Below, piece by piece: positions 35,259 through 44,538 of a DNA stretch of 64,000 nucleotides (its first letter is position 1; each line of letters opens with the position of its first letter). Made by a program: the position numbers and the translations under genes. The DNA lies in the NCBI GenBank assembly GCA_963704565.1, contig OY969917.1, positions 1-64,000 of the forward strand, given 5' to 3'. The DNA comes from Rhodoblastus sp963704565 (GTDB lineage Bacteria > Pseudomonadota > Alphaproteobacteria > Rhizobiales > Beijerinckiaceae). Below the pieces are notes generated by a model. That model searched no databases and was not told the DNA's origin. It worked only from the letters and a program-made list of their open reading frames with translations.

Positions 35259-35837
35259 ATGTTCCAGATTCGCATTCATGGCCGAGGCGGGCAGGGCGTC
35301 GTGACGGGGGCGGAAATGCTGTCGGTCGCCGCCTTCATCGATGGCCGCCACGCCCAGGCTTTTCCCAGTTTCGGCTCGGAGCGCACCGGCGCGCCGGTCG
35401 TCGCCTTCTGCCGCATCGCCGACAAGGAAATCCGCCTGCGCGAGCCGGTCCAGGATCCCGATTGCGTGATTCTCCAGGATCCGACCCTGCTGAAAGTGAT
35501 CGACGTCTTTTCGGGTCTGAGCGAAAAGGGTTTTCTGCTGCTCAACACCAACAAGACCTTTGACGAGCTGCATTTGCGCGGCGTGGTGGAAAAACTGCCG
35601 CCAGGCCATGCGGTGATCGTCCCGGCGACCGAGCTGGCGCTGAAACATGTGAAACGGCCGGCGCCCAATGCGGCGCTGCTCGGCGCCTTCGCCGCGCTGA
35701 CCGGCCTGGTCCATTTCGAAAGCGTCAAGCGCGCCATCGCCGAAGCCTTTCCCGGCAAAGTCGGCGAGGCCAATATCGCCGCCGCGCAGGAGGCTTACGA
35801 TCTCGTCATGTCCCAAGAACGCGCCGCGACTGTGTAA
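35259..35837 (+). CDS. porG: 2-oxoacid:acceptor oxidoreductase, gamma subunit
   Basis: 192 residues. The N-terminus MFQIRIHGRGGQGVVTGAEML and FPSFGSERTGAPVVAFCRI are hallmark motifs of the gamma subunit of pyruvate (or related 2-oxoacid):ferredoxin oxidoreductases. GGGAGG precedes the ATG at 35259. It is the first gene of a four-gene operon (gamma, alpha, beta, flavoprotein-ferredoxin). The 2-oxoacid substrate cannot be told from this subunit. Confidence 0.92.
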   Translation: MFQIRIHGRGGQGVVTGAEMLSVAAFIDGRHAQAFPSFGSERTGAPVVAFCRIADKEIRLREPVQDPDCVILQDPTLLKVIDVFSGLSEKGFLLLNTNKTFDELHLRGVVEKLPPGHAVIVPATELALKHVKRPAPNAALLGAFAALTGLVHFESVKRAIAEAFPGKVGEANIAAAQEAYDLVMSQERAATV

Positions 35838-35941
35838 TGCCGCCGGCCTGGCGAGGGGCCGGGCATCGGCGCCGACTGGCCGGACGATCAAAAACGCTTG
35901 GCCGGCTGACGCCGGCCGGTAAAAAAAAATGAGGAGCGCCG

Positions 35942-37204
35942 ATGCTGAAGCAAATCGAAGGTTCGCTAGCCATGGCACAGGCCATCGCCTTGTGCCGTCC
36001 GGAAGTCATCTGCGCCTATCCGATCACCCCGCAGACCCATATCGTGGAAGGCGTCGGCGCGCTGGTGAAGACCGGCGAGCTGAAAAATTGCGAATTCATC
36101 AATGTCGAGAGCGAATTCGCCGCGCTTTCGGTGGCGATCGGCGCCTCCGCCGCCGGCGCCCGCGCCTATACCGCCACGGCGTCGCAGGGCCTGCTGTTCA
36201 TGGCCGAGGCGGTCTATAACGCGGCGGGCCTCGGCCTGCCGATCGTCATGACCTTGGGCAATCGGGCGATCGGCGCGCCGATCAATATCTGGAACGACCA
36301 TTCCGACGCCATGGCGATGCGCGACGCCGGCTGGATTCAGCTGTTCGCCGAAACCAACCAGGAGGCGGTCGATCTCCATATTCTCGCCTTCCGGCTGGCG
36401 GAAGAATTGTCGATGCCGGTGATGGTCTGCGTCGACGGCTTCATTCTCACCCACGCCGTCGAGCGCGTCGATGTTCCCGATCAGGCTCAAGTTGACGCCT
36501 TCCTGCCGCCCTACGATCCGGTGCAGGTGCTCGACCCGGAACATCCGGCCTCCATCGGCGCCATGGTCGGCCCCGAGGCCTTCACCGAAGTCCGTTTCCT
36601 CGCCCATTACAAGCAGCAGCAGGCCTTGCGGCTGATCCCCGCCTTTTCCGGCGAACTTGCAAAGATCTTCGGCCGCGACTGCGGCGGTCTGCTGCGCTCC
36701 TATCGCGCCGAGGACGCCGAAACCATCGTCGTCGCCATGGGGTCGGTCTGCGGCACGATCAATGACGTGGTGGATGAAATGCGCGAGGACGGCGCCAGGA
36801 TCGGCGCGGTTTCCATCGTCTCCTACCGGCCTCTCCCGGTCGAGGAGCTGCGCAAGATCCTCGCGCCGGCCAAAAATGTGGTGGTGGTGGAGAAAAGCAT
36901 CGCGGTCGGCGTCGGCGGGCCGCTCGCCGACAATATCGACGGCGCTTTGCGCAATCTCGACCAGCGGCCCCGGCTTCACTCGGCCATAGCGGGCCTCGGC
37001 GGCAGGCCGATCACCCGCGCCAGCCTGCGCCGGCTGTTTCATATGGCGGTCGAGAACCCGTGGCAGGGCGCGCATTTCCTCGATCTCAACGAACATGCGG
37101 TCGGGCGCGAAATCCATCGCGGCCGCAAGATCAGGCGGTCGGGATCGACCGCCGAAAATATTCTGCGGCAGCTCGCGGCGGCGAGCCCGCTGCCGCCGGT
37201 TTGA
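35942..37204 (+). CDS. porA: 2-oxoacid:acceptor oxidoreductase, alpha subunit
   Basis: 420 residues. Motifs IEGSLAMAQAIALCRPEVICAY (the second residue set in the pyrimidine-binding domain), YPITPQTHIVE, INVESEFAALSVAIGASAAGARAYTATASQG and NRAIGAPINIWNDHSD (each given in part) identify the alpha chain. It carries the TPP pyrimidine domain and the transketolase C-terminal domain (IVSYRPLPVEEL). GAGGAG lies just before the start. POR, phenylglyoxylate or another 2-oxoacid enzyme are all compatible. Confidence 0.93.
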   Translation: MLKQIEGSLAMAQAIALCRPEVICAYPITPQTHIVEGVGALVKTGELKNCEFINVESEFAALSVAIGASAAGARAYTATASQGLLFMAEAVYNAAGLGLPIVMTLGNRAIGAPINIWNDHSDAMAMRDAGWIQLFAETNQEAVDLHILAFRLAEELSMPVMVCVDGFILTHAVERVDVPDQAQVDAFLPPYDPVQVLDPEHPASIGAMVGPEAFTEVRFLAHYKQQQALRLIPAFSGELAKIFGRDCGGLLRSYRAEDAETIVVAMGSVCGTINDVVDEMREDGARIGAVSIVSYRPLPVEELRKILAPAKNVVVVEKSIAVGVGGPLADNIDGALRNLDQRPRLHSAIAGLGGRPITRASLRRLFHMAVENPWQGAHFLDLNEHAVGREIHRGRKIRRSGSTAENILRQLAAASPLPPV

Positions 37205-37215
37205 GGGAGGGCGCC

Positions 37216-38247
37216 ATGACGGAAGCCAAAACGCTTGCCCCCGAAGAGGCGCGGCAGAAACTGAAATTCTATCAGAAGGGCACGTTCACCGTCGGCAATC
37301 GTCTGGTCGCCGAGGATGAGCGCACGGTCCAGGCTTCGGAGGAGCGTTCGAACGCCTTGACCAGCGGCCATCGCGCCTGCCAGGGCTGCGGCGAGGCGCT
37401 CGGCGCGCGCTATGCCATCGACGCCGCCATGCGCGCGACCGGAAACGATCTGATCGCGGTCAACGCCACGGGATGTCTGGAAGTTTTCACCACGCCTTAT
37501 CCCGAAACCTCCTGGCAATTGCCCTGGCTGCATTCCCTCTTCGGCAACGCCGCGGCGGTGGCGACCGGGGTGGCGGCGGCGATGCGGGTGAAGCACAAGA
37601 AAACGCGGGTGATCGCCCAGGGCGGCGACGGCGGCACCACCGACATCGGCTTTCAGTGCCTGTCGGGCATGTTCGAGCGCAACGACGACGTGCTCTACAT
37701 CTGCTACGATAACGAAGGCTATATGAACACCGGCGTCCAGCGCTCCTCCGCCACGCCGCCGGCGGCGCGCACGGCGACCACGCCGGCGGTCGGGCCGGAG
37801 CCGGGCAATGTGTTCGGCACCGGCAAATTCCTGCCGAAAATCGCCGTCGCCCACAATATTCCCTATGTCGCGACGGCGACGGTCGCCGACCTGCACGATC
37901 TGGAGCACAAGGTCGTGAAGGCCATGTCGATCCATGGCGCGCGCTATATCCAGATCAGCGTGCCCTGTCCGCTCGGCTGGGGCGCGGCCTCCTGCGACAC
38001 GATCAAGCTGGCGCGGCTCGAAGTGGAATGCGGGCTTTATCCGATCTTCGAGGCGGAGCACGGCCGCGTCACCCAGGCGCGCAAGATCCGAAAACAGGTT
38101 CCGGTGCGTGAATATCTGAAACTGCAGAAGCGCTTCGCCCATCTGTTCCGCGACGGCGTGGACGATCCGCGCGTCGCGCGAATGCAGGCGATCTGCGACG
38201 CCCATATCGCCGAATACGGCCTTCTGGGCGAAGACGAAGAAATTTAG
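37216..38247 (+). CDS. porB: 2-oxoacid:acceptor oxidoreductase, beta subunit
   Basis: 343 residues, the TPP-pyrophosphate and 4Fe-4S subunit. Cys55, Cys58 (ACQGCGEALG), Cys87 (NATGCLEV) and a Cys in SVPCPLGW are the expected cluster ligands. The TPP site is GDGGTTDIG (137-145) with YDNEGYMNTG. GAGGGAGGG precedes the ATG at 37216, 11 bases after porA; an open frame 52 codons longer overlaps porA and is not used. It donates electrons to ferredoxin or to the downstream flavoprotein. Confidence 0.93.
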   Translation: MTEAKTLAPEEARQKLKFYQKGTFTVGNRLVAEDERTVQASEERSNALTSGHRACQGCGEALGARYAIDAAMRATGNDLIAVNATGCLEVFTTPYPETSWQLPWLHSLFGNAAAVATGVAAAMRVKHKKTRVIAQGGDGGTTDIGFQCLSGMFERNDDVLYICYDNEGYMNTGVQRSSATPPAARTATTPAVGPEPGNVFGTGKFLPKIAVAHNIPYVATATVADLHDLEHKVVKAMSIHGARYIQISVPCPLGWGAASCDTIKLARLEVECGLYPIFEAEHGRVTQARKIRKQVPVREYLKLQKRFAHLFRDGVDDPRVARMQAICDAHIAEYGLLGEDEEI

Positions 38248-38258
38248 GGAGCCGTTCC

Positions 38259-39884
38259 ATGGATCATGATTTCGCGATCACTTTGGATGTCGGCACCTCG
38301 CTCGCCAACCACACTGGCTCGTGGCGCACCGTCCGGCCGGTCTATGTCCATCGCCTGCCGCCCTGCAATGACGCCTGTCCGGCGGGCGAGGACGTCCAGG
38401 GCTGGCTGAGCTTCGCCGAAGCCGGCGATTACGAAGCGGCATGGCGGGCGCTGACCAGAAACAATCCGCTGCCGGCGGTGATGGGGCGCGTCTGCTATCA
38501 CCCCTGCGAAGGCGCCTGCAACCGCGCCCAGATCGATTCCGCCGTCGGCATCAATTCGGTCGAGCGCTTTCTGGGCGACATGGCGATCGCCAAGGGCTGG
38601 CGTTTTACGCCGCCGGCGCACAAGAGCGGCAAGAAGGTTCTGGTCGTCGGCGCGGGGCCGGCGGGGCTTTCCGCCGCTTATCAGCTGGCGCTGCTCGGCC
38701 ATGCGCCGACAATTCATGAGGCGGGTCCGGCGCCGGGCGGAATGATGCGTTTCGGCATTCCCAAATATCGCCTGCCGCGCGACATCCTAGACGCCGAGGT
38801 CGAGCGCCTCGCCGATCTCGGCGTGCGGATCGAATACAACGCCAAGGTCGCCGATTTGCACGCGACGATCAAAGAGGGCGGCTATGACGCCGCCTTTCTC
38901 GCCGTCGGCGCCCATATCGCCAAGCGCGCCTATATTCCGGCCGGCGAGGCGGCGCATGTGCTCGACGCGGTGCAGGTGCTGCGCTCGATGGAGGGCGAGG
39001 ACAAGCCTCTGCTCGGGCGCCGCGTCGTCGTCTATGGCGGCGGCAACACCGCGCTCGACGTGGCCCGCACCGCCAAGCGCCTGGGTGCGGAAGAGGCGAT
39101 CATCGTCTATCGCCGCACCCGCGAGAAAATGCCGGCGCATGATTTCGAGCTGGAAGAGGCGCTGGAAGAAGGCGTGATGATGAAATGGCTCTCGACCATC
39201 AAGAATGTCGAGGCCGGATCGATCACGGTCGAGAAGATGAAGCTCGACGACAAGGGCTTTCCCCAGCCGACCGGCGAATTCGAGACTTTGGAAGCCGATT
39301 CCGTGGTGCTGGCGCTGGGCCAGGATGTCGATCTTTCCTTGCTCAATGGCGTGCCGGGCCTGGAGATCAAGGACGGCATGGTCCAGGTCGGCCTGAATAT
39401 GATGACGGGCGCGGAAGGAATTTTCGCCGGCGGCGACATGGCGCCGTCGCAACGCACGGTGACGGTGGCGATCGGCCATGGCAAACAGGCGGCGCGCAAC
39501 ATCGACGCCTTTCTGCGCGGCGAGGTTTTTTCGCCGCCGCCGCGCCATGAGCTGGCGTCCTTCGACCGGCTCAATACGTGGTATTACGGCGAGGCGCCCA
39601 AGACCGTGCGGCCGACGCTGGAGATCGCGCGCCGTTCCTCGACCTTCGAGGAAGTGGTCCAGGGACTGGACGAAAGCAACGCGCTTTACGAGGCGCGGCG
39701 CTGCCTGTCCTGCGGCAATTGCTTCGAGTGCGACAATTGCTACGGCGTGTGCCCCGACAATGCCGTGATCAAGCTCGGACCGGGAAAAGGCTTCGAATTC
39801 AATTACGATTTCTGCAAGGGCTGCGGCCTCTGCGCCAGCGAATGTCCCTGCGGCGCGATCGCCATGGTCGCGGAGGAAATCTGA
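38259..39884 (+). CDS. GltD-like FAD/NAD(P) flavoprotein fused to a 2x[4Fe-4S] ferredoxin domain
   Basis: 541 residues. An N-terminal Fe-S domain (C36, C40 and later CYHPCEGACN) leads to an FAD-binding GxGxxG (VGAGPAGLSAAYQLALLG, from about 128). Next comes an NAD(P)-binding GGGNTALDVARTAKRLGA. The last 65 residues hold two ferredoxin clusters: Cys 482, 485, 488, 491, 494, 498 and Cys 519, 522, 525, 529. This equals a delta subunit joined to a glutamate-synthase-small-chain-like unit. It would move electrons between the POR complex and NAD(P)H. It is the last gene of the operon, twelve bases after porB. Confidence 0.92.
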   Translation: MDHDFAITLDVGTSLANHTGSWRTVRPVYVHRLPPCNDACPAGEDVQGWLSFAEAGDYEAAWRALTRNNPLPAVMGRVCYHPCEGACNRAQIDSAVGINSVERFLGDMAIAKGWRFTPPAHKSGKKVLVVGAGPAGLSAAYQLALLGHAPTIHEAGPAPGGMMRFGIPKYRLPRDILDAEVERLADLGVRIEYNAKVADLHATIKEGGYDAAFLAVGAHIAKRAYIPAGEAAHVLDAVQVLRSMEGEDKPLLGRRVVVYGGGNTALDVARTAKRLGAEEAIIVYRRTREKMPAHDFELEEALEEGVMMKWLSTIKNVEAGSITVEKMKLDDKGFPQPTGEFETLEADSVVLALGQDVDLSLLNGVPGLEIKDGMVQVGLNMMTGAEGIFAGGDMAPSQRTVTVAIGHGKQAARNIDAFLRGEVFSPPPRHELASFDRLNTWYYGEAPKTVRPTLEIARRSSTFEEVVQGLDESNALYEARRCLSCGNCFECDNCYGVCPDNAVIKLGPGKGFEFNYDFCKGCGLCASECPCGAIAMVAEEI

Positions 39885-39956
39885 CCCCATCGGCCCTTGA
39901 AAAGGGCCAAAAGAATGAACAGCCGCCAACTGATCCAGATCAATGCCCGCAAAAAA

Positions 39957-39987
39957 GCCGGGGCGAATAGTCCGCGCCGGTTTTTTT
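39957..39987 (+). terminator. hairpin with T-run after the oxidoreductase operon
   Basis: GCCGG and CCGGT close a stem with one G-G mismatch and an inner GCG/CGC, loop AATAGTC. Seven T residues at 39981-39987 follow. It lies 70 bases after the flavoprotein stop and just before the ribosome-binding site of the next gene, so it may attenuate read-through. Confidence 0.6.
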
Positions 39988-40001
39988 GGCGGAGGCGACG
40001 T

Positions 40002-40739
40002 ATGAGCGATTCCCGATATGACGAGCTTGTGGCCCATGGCGTCCAGTCGATTTCGAACGCCAAGGTCTTCTCGAAACCCTATCCGCATATGGCTTTCGAG
40101 AATTTCTGGCCCGAGGATTTCTATCGGGAGCTGATCGCCAAACGGCCCGACGAGGCGAATTACGTCAATCTGAACGGCCATAACACGCGCCGCCAGTTCG
40201 CTCTGTTCGACGGCTCCTGCGACGCCGGCGACGACGAGCGCCGGGGCTTGTGGAAACTGGTGTCGGACGTGCTGTCCGCGCCCGAAATCGAGGAGGCTTT
40301 GCGCAAGCAGCTCGACGAGGGCCTGCGCATCCGAGCCAAGGGCAGCCAGGAGAGCTGGCCGGTCAAAATGTATCCGCGCCCGGTGCTTTACGCGGATTAT
40401 GACGGCTATGCGATCAAGCCGCATCCCGATACGCGGCGAAAAGTGCTGACCATGCTGCTCTACATGCCGGAGGACGACAGCCAGAAGGATCTGGGCACAA
40501 GCGTCTTCAAGATTTCGCCGATGGGGCTGCTGGACCTGCGGCATTACGGCCTGGCGGTGGACAAGACCTTGCCCTTCCTGCCCAACACCGGCCTCGCCTT
40601 CGTGGTGATCGACTGGAAATACAACATGTTCAGAACGAGCTGGCACGGCCGCGACGAAATCCGCGTCGCCAACGACAAGCCGCGCCATTCGATCCTGAAC
40701 GCCTATTACGCCGAGCCGGTCAAGGAAGCGGCTTATTGA
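40002..40739 (+). CDS. 2OG-Fe(II) oxygenase-like protein
   Basis: 245 residues. The segment YAIKPHPDTRRKVLTMLLYMP gives a His-x-Asp pair in double-stranded-beta-helix style, and the second His is in FRTSWHGRDEIR. These are the usual iron ligands of 2-oxoglutarate oxygenases. PYPHMAFENFWPEDFYREL at the N-terminus fits the same family. GGAGG seven bases upstream sets the start at 40002. The substrate is unknown; no clear operon partner. Confidence 0.72.
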   Translation: MSDSRYDELVAHGVQSISNAKVFSKPYPHMAFENFWPEDFYRELIAKRPDEANYVNLNGHNTRRQFALFDGSCDAGDDERRGLWKLVSDVLSAPEIEEALRKQLDEGLRIRAKGSQESWPVKMYPRPVLYADYDGYAIKPHPDTRRKVLTMLLYMPEDDSQKDLGTSVFKISPMGLLDLRHYGLAVDKTLPFLPNTGLAFVVIDWKYNMFRTSWHGRDEIRVANDKPRHSILNAYYAEPVKEAAY

Positions 40740-40763
40740 GCCCGCAACCGGCGCCGATCGGTC

Positions 40764-42332
40764 TCAATGGCCCATCGGCGCTGGTCCGCCGAGCTTGACC
40801 TTGCGCAGCAGCAAGGCGAGCGGGATGGCGGCGAGCGAGAGCAGCATCAGGGTTCTGAACACATCGATATAGGCGAGCAAGGAAGCCTGGCTCTGGACCT
40901 GCTGGCCGATCCAGGCGAAGGCCTGCTGTTTCGCCGCGCCGAGCGCCGAGCCATGGGCCAGGAAATATTGGGTCGCCTGGGCCAGCGCGCGCTGATAGGA
41001 GACGCTCGACGGGGTCACGTCGGCGGCCAGCAGGGTGGTGTGGAACTGCCCGGCGTTGGCCAGCACATTGGAGGCCAGCGACACGCCGATCGAGCCGCCG
41101 GTGTTGCGCGCGGCGTTCATCAGCGCCGAGGCGTTGTCGGTCTGGTCCGGCCGCAGGCCGTCATAGGAGGCGGCGAGGATCGGCACGATGATCAAGGGCA
41201 GGCCGATGCTGATCACCATGCGCCAGCCGGCGAAGAACCAGAAGCCGAGATCTGGCGTGATACGACTCAGCCCGAACATCGAGAAGGCGACGACCGCCGC
41301 GCCCGTGGCGATGAGATATTTGGGTTGGACGCTACGCGACAAAAAGCCGGTGACGAACATCATCAGCATGGCGACCACGCCGCCGGGCGAAAGCGAGAGG
41401 CCGGCCCAGGTCGCGGTATAGCCGAAATCGTCCTGCACCAGCTCCGGCATGAACTGGGTCGTCGCCAGCAGAATGGCGCCGGTCGCCAGCATGACGATAA
41501 AAGCCGAACCGAACTGCCGCGAGACTAGCAGCCTGAAATCGACCACCGGATGGCGCTGGCGGATTTCCCACGGGATCAGCAGCAGCAGGGCCAGGCCTGA
41601 GATCAGGGCGAAGGTGACGATCAGATTCGATCCGAACCAGTCCTCGATCTGGCCGCGATCGAGCACCACTTCCAGCGCGCCGAGGAAGGTCGCGACCAGC
41701 GCGAAGCCGGTTCCGTCGAAGCGCGCGCCGCGCTCAGCGGGTTTGCCGCCTTTCACCGTCGCGGCGATGGCGGCCATGGTCAGCAGGCCGACCGGCCCGT
41801 TGATGAGAAAACACCAATGCCAGGAGAGATTGTCGGACAGCCAGCCGCCCAGCGTCGGGCCGATGACCGGCGCCACCACCACGGCGATGCCGAACAAAGC
41901 AAAGGCCTGGCCGCGCTTGGCTGGAGGGAAGGAATCGGCCAGGATCGACTGCGCCACCGGCACCATGCCGCCGCCGGCCACGCCCTGCAACACGCGGAAC
42001 AGCAAAAGGGAATCGAGATTCCACGCCAGGCCGCAAGCCACCGAACTCAGGGTGAACAGGCCGAGGCAGGTCAGGAAAAAGCCCTTGCGCCCGAATCTTT
42101 TGGCGAGAAAGGCGGTGGCGGTGACGATGACGGCGTTGGCGACGAGATAGGTCGTCACCACCCAGGAGGCCTGATCGGCGCTGACCCCGAGCCCGCCCGC
42201 GATATAGCGCAAGGCGACATTGGCGATCGTGGTGTCGAGCACCTCCATGAAGGAGGCGAGCGCCACCACCACCGCGATCAACCAGGGGTTGCCCCCGATG
42301 GAGGCGGCGCGGGATTCCGCCGCCACGCTCAT
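40764..42332 (-). CDS. emrB: DHA2-family MFS multidrug efflux permease (EmrB type)
   Basis: 522 residues with 14 transmembrane helices. Motif A is FGRKGFFLTCL, and the first helices carry MEVLDTTIANVALRYIAGGL, typical of EmrB/QacA drug:H+ antiporters (motif D1). Motif C-like GPTLGGWLSDN is in helix 5. It starts at ATG 42332, overlapping the emrA stop by ATGA, so the two are coupled. Together with EmrA and an outer-membrane channel it exports drugs across both membranes. It is controlled by the TetR gene next door. Confidence 0.93.
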   Translation of the reverse strand: MSVAAESRAASIGGNPWLIAVVVALASFMEVLDTTIANVALRYIAGGLGVSADQASWVVTTYLVANAVIVTATAFLAKRFGRKGFFLTCLGLFTLSSVACGLAWNLDSLLLFRVLQGVAGGGMVPVAQSILADSFPPAKRGQAFALFGIAVVVAPVIGPTLGGWLSDNLSWHWCFLINGPVGLLTMAAIAATVKGGKPAERGARFDGTGFALVATFLGALEVVLDRGQIEDWFGSNLIVTFALISGLALLLLIPWEIRQRHPVVDFRLLVSRQFGSAFIVMLATGAILLATTQFMPELVQDDFGYTATWAGLSLSPGGVVAMLMMFVTGFLSRSVQPKYLIATGAAVVAFSMFGLSRITPDLGFWFFAGWRMVISIGLPLIIVPILAASYDGLRPDQTDNASALMNAARNTGGSIGVSLASNVLANAGQFHTTLLAADVTPSSVSYQRALAQATQYFLAHGSALGAAKQQAFAWIGQQVQSQASLLAYIDVFRTLMLLSLAAIPLALLLRKVKLGGPAPMGH

Positions 42333-43639
42333 GACCGCCGCGCCTTGGAGTCGAAGAACCCGACCAGCCGCTCGTTAAGCGAGGGGTGAGGATCGACGCG
42401 CACGGTCGGCACGACCGACATGCCGGGGCCGAGCGCGACATCCCGCGGCGGATTGTCCAGCTCGATCTTGACCGGCACGCGCTGGACGATCTTCACATAA
42501 TTGCCGGTGGCGTTTTCCGGCGGCAGCAGGGAGAAGGCCGTGCCCGATCCCGGCTGGACGCTGGCGACATGGCCGCGAATCCGGCGCTCCGGATAGGCGT
42601 CGATGCGCAAGGTCACGGGGTCGCCCGGCCGCATGCGGTCGAGTTCGGTCTCCTTGAAATTGGCCGTCACCCAGACCCTGTCGGGAACGAACATGGCGAG
42701 ATTGGTCCCCGTCTGGGCATATTCGCCGGGCGCGGCGGTGAGATCGACCACCCGCCCGGATTCGGCCGCGACGACATCGGTATAGGACAGATTGAGCTTG
42801 GCCTGATCCTGCTGGGCCTTGGCCTGGGCGAGATCGGCTTCGGCGCTCTTGGCCTGCGCCTGGAGGGAATCGACCTGGCGGCGCGCCACTTCGAGCGAAG
42901 CTGAAGCGCTTTTCACCGCCGCCTGCTGCTGCGCCAGCTGCGAACTATATTGCTGGGCGTTCTGGACCGAACCGTAACCCGTCCGCGCAAGTTCGCCATA
43001 GCGCGTCGCCTGCTGCCGCGCGAAAGCGAGCGCGGCCTGGGCCTGATCGAGCTGCGCCTGGGCGGCGTCGACCTGCGCCCGCTGCACGGCGATCTGGGCG
43101 TCGATATTCGTGACGCCGGCTTGAGCCACCGCGACTTTCGCCTGAGCCTGGGCGAGCGCGACCAGATAATCGCGGTCGTCGATGCGGGCGATGGTCTGGC
43201 CCCTGGCGACATGCTGGTTGTCGGTGACCAGCACCTGGGCGACAAAACCGGGAACCTGCGGGGCGAGGCCGATTGGGCGCGAGGCGATGAAGGCGTCGTC
43301 GGTGGCTTCGAAATGGCTGGCGTTGTCCCACCAGAGAGCGCCGGCGCCGGCCGCAACCGCCAAAGCCGCCACGCCGAAAACGCGGACAAGGGGACGGCGG
43401 CGCGACGCGGCCTTTTGGGAGCGATCCTCGCCGGCCTCGGCAGGCGCCTCGCGCCGGTGTTCCGGCGCCGGACCCTTTTCGGCTTCCGGGGCCAGAGCCA
43501 AGGCCTCGCCCTTGCGGGCGGATTCGAAGGCGCGAAGCTTGTCCTCGGGCCTTTCTGGCCGCGCGGGAAGCTCCAGAACGCGGCTGGCGGCCGCGTTGCG
43601 GGTCGGATCGCCCGGGTCGTCGATGCGCTCTTTGAACAT
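42329..43639 (-). CDS. emrA: HlyD-family efflux adaptor (EmrA type)
   Basis: 436 residues. A cytosolic N-terminal region, one membrane helix (VFGVAALAVAAGAGALWW, about 87-104), the lipoyl-like barrel HFEATDDAFIASRPIGLAP, a long coiled-coil hairpin full of Gln/Ala repeats and a beta-barrel (WVTANFKETELDRMRPG). This is the adaptor bridging EmrB to an outer-membrane channel. GGGAG seven bases before ATG 43639 fixes the start. It is transcribed away from tetR across two operators. Confidence 0.92.
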   Translation of the reverse strand: MFKERIDDPGDPTRNAAASRVLELPARPERPEDKLRAFESARKGEALALAPEAEKGPAPEHRREAPAEAGEDRSQKAASRRRPLVRVFGVAALAVAAGAGALWWDNASHFEATDDAFIASRPIGLAPQVPGFVAQVLVTDNQHVARGQTIARIDDRDYLVALAQAQAKVAVAQAGVTNIDAQIAVQRAQVDAAQAQLDQAQAALAFARQQATRYGELARTGYGSVQNAQQYSSQLAQQQAAVKSASASLEVARRQVDSLQAQAKSAEADLAQAKAQQDQAKLNLSYTDVVAAESGRVVDLTAAPGEYAQTGTNLAMFVPDRVWVTANFKETELDRMRPGDPVTLRIDAYPERRIRGHVASVQPGSGTAFSLLPPENATGNYVKIVQRVPVKIELDNPPRDVALGPGMSVVPTVRVDPHPSLNERLVGFFDSKARRS

Positions 43640-43678
43640 GTCTACTCTCCCGCCCATCCACAGGCGCCGGAAATAGAA

Positions 43679-43699
43679 AAAACGATACGGTATCGTTTT
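43679..43699. promoter_or_regulatory. TetR operator 1, perfect palindrome
   Basis: The core AACGATACGGTATCGTT is palindromic about a central G and extends to 21 bases with flanking A/T pairs. It lies 40 bases upstream of emrA in the divergent region, where a bound repressor would block both promoters. It shares its core with 43731-43749. Confidence 0.85.
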
Positions 43700-43730
43700 G
43701 TAAACGCGTTGCGGCAAAAAGGTCAATATG

Positions 43731-43749
43731 GAACGATACGGTATCGTTC
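43731..43749. promoter_or_regulatory. TetR operator 2, perfect palindrome
   Basis: GAACGATACGGTATCGTTC, with the same 17-base core as operator 1 and a centre-to-centre distance of 51 bases (about five helical turns). Two dimers could bind on the same face. It lies 72 bases before the tetR start. Confidence 0.85.
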
Positions 43750-43821
43750 ACTTTACACGCAAACGTGAAATCGCTATCTTGCAAGGATGAGCCGCCGAGG
43801 CGGCGTTTCAACGGCAGGACG

Positions 43822-44526
43822 ATGGAAACGATCGAAAGGGAACAGACGGCGAAAAAGGCGCCGGCGCCGCCGAAAATCCGCTGCGGCCGCCCGCCGGCCG
43901 AACGCGCCGGCCAGGTCGAGGAACGCATTCTCGACGCCGCGCACAAGGTTTTTCTGGAACGCGGTTTCGAGGGCGCGTCCATCGACCTGATCGCGGAGAC
44001 CGCGCGCTCGGGCAAGCCGACCATTTACGCCCGCTTTCCCAACAAGGAGGCCTTGTTCGAGGCGACGCTCACCCGCAGCATTCGCCAACGCTATGCGCGG
44101 GTGAAGGCCCACGAGCTCGCCGGCGCGACGATCGAGGAGCGGCTGTTCGACATAGCCGTCGCCGTGCTCGACGAGACCCTGACCGAGGATTATGTCGGCA
44201 TCGTCCGCGTCGCCGTCGGCGAGGCGCGCCGCATCCCCGACCTGGTGCGCAATGTCATCCAGATGGCGCGTGAGCACAGCGGCCAGATCGTTGCGCAGAT
44301 GCTGGCCGACGTCACCGGATGCGACACTTTCGCCCATCTCCCCGAGGCGCAGGGCGATCGCTATGCGCTCGCGGCGCGCTATTTCCTCGATCTGGTGCTG
44401 CTGCCGCCACTGATGCGCGCCTTGTCGGGCGAGAAGGTGCAGGATCTGCGCGGCGAAACCGAAACCCGGGTCCGCCAGAAGGTCGCCTTCTTCCTCGCCG
44501 CCTGCAAACACGGCGGGATCGTTTGA
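43822..44526 (+). CDS. TetR-family repressor of emrAB
   Basis: 234 residues. The N-terminal helix-turn-helix contains RILDAAHKVFLERGFEGAS and the recognition helix segment GKPTIYARFPNKEALFEA, typical of TetR. The C-terminal ligand domain is about 150 residues long and hydrophobic in places. The first 20 residues are basic and Ala/Pro-rich. I use ATG 43822; an upstream GTG at 43765 is in frame but overlaps nothing useful. It is divergent from emrA over the two palindromic operators, so autoregulation and drug-released repression are likely. Confidence 0.9.
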   Translation: METIEREQTAKKAPAPPKIRCGRPPAERAGQVEERILDAAHKVFLERGFEGASIDLIAETARSGKPTIYARFPNKEALFEATLTRSIRQRYARVKAHELAGATIEERLFDIAVAVLDETLTEDYVGIVRVAVGEARRIPDLVRNVIQMAREHSGQIVAQMLADVTGCDTFAHLPEAQGDRYALAARYFLDLVLLPPLMRALSGEKVQDLRGETETRVRQKVAFFLAACKHGGIV

Positions 44527-44538
44527 CGCCTTCGAGGC

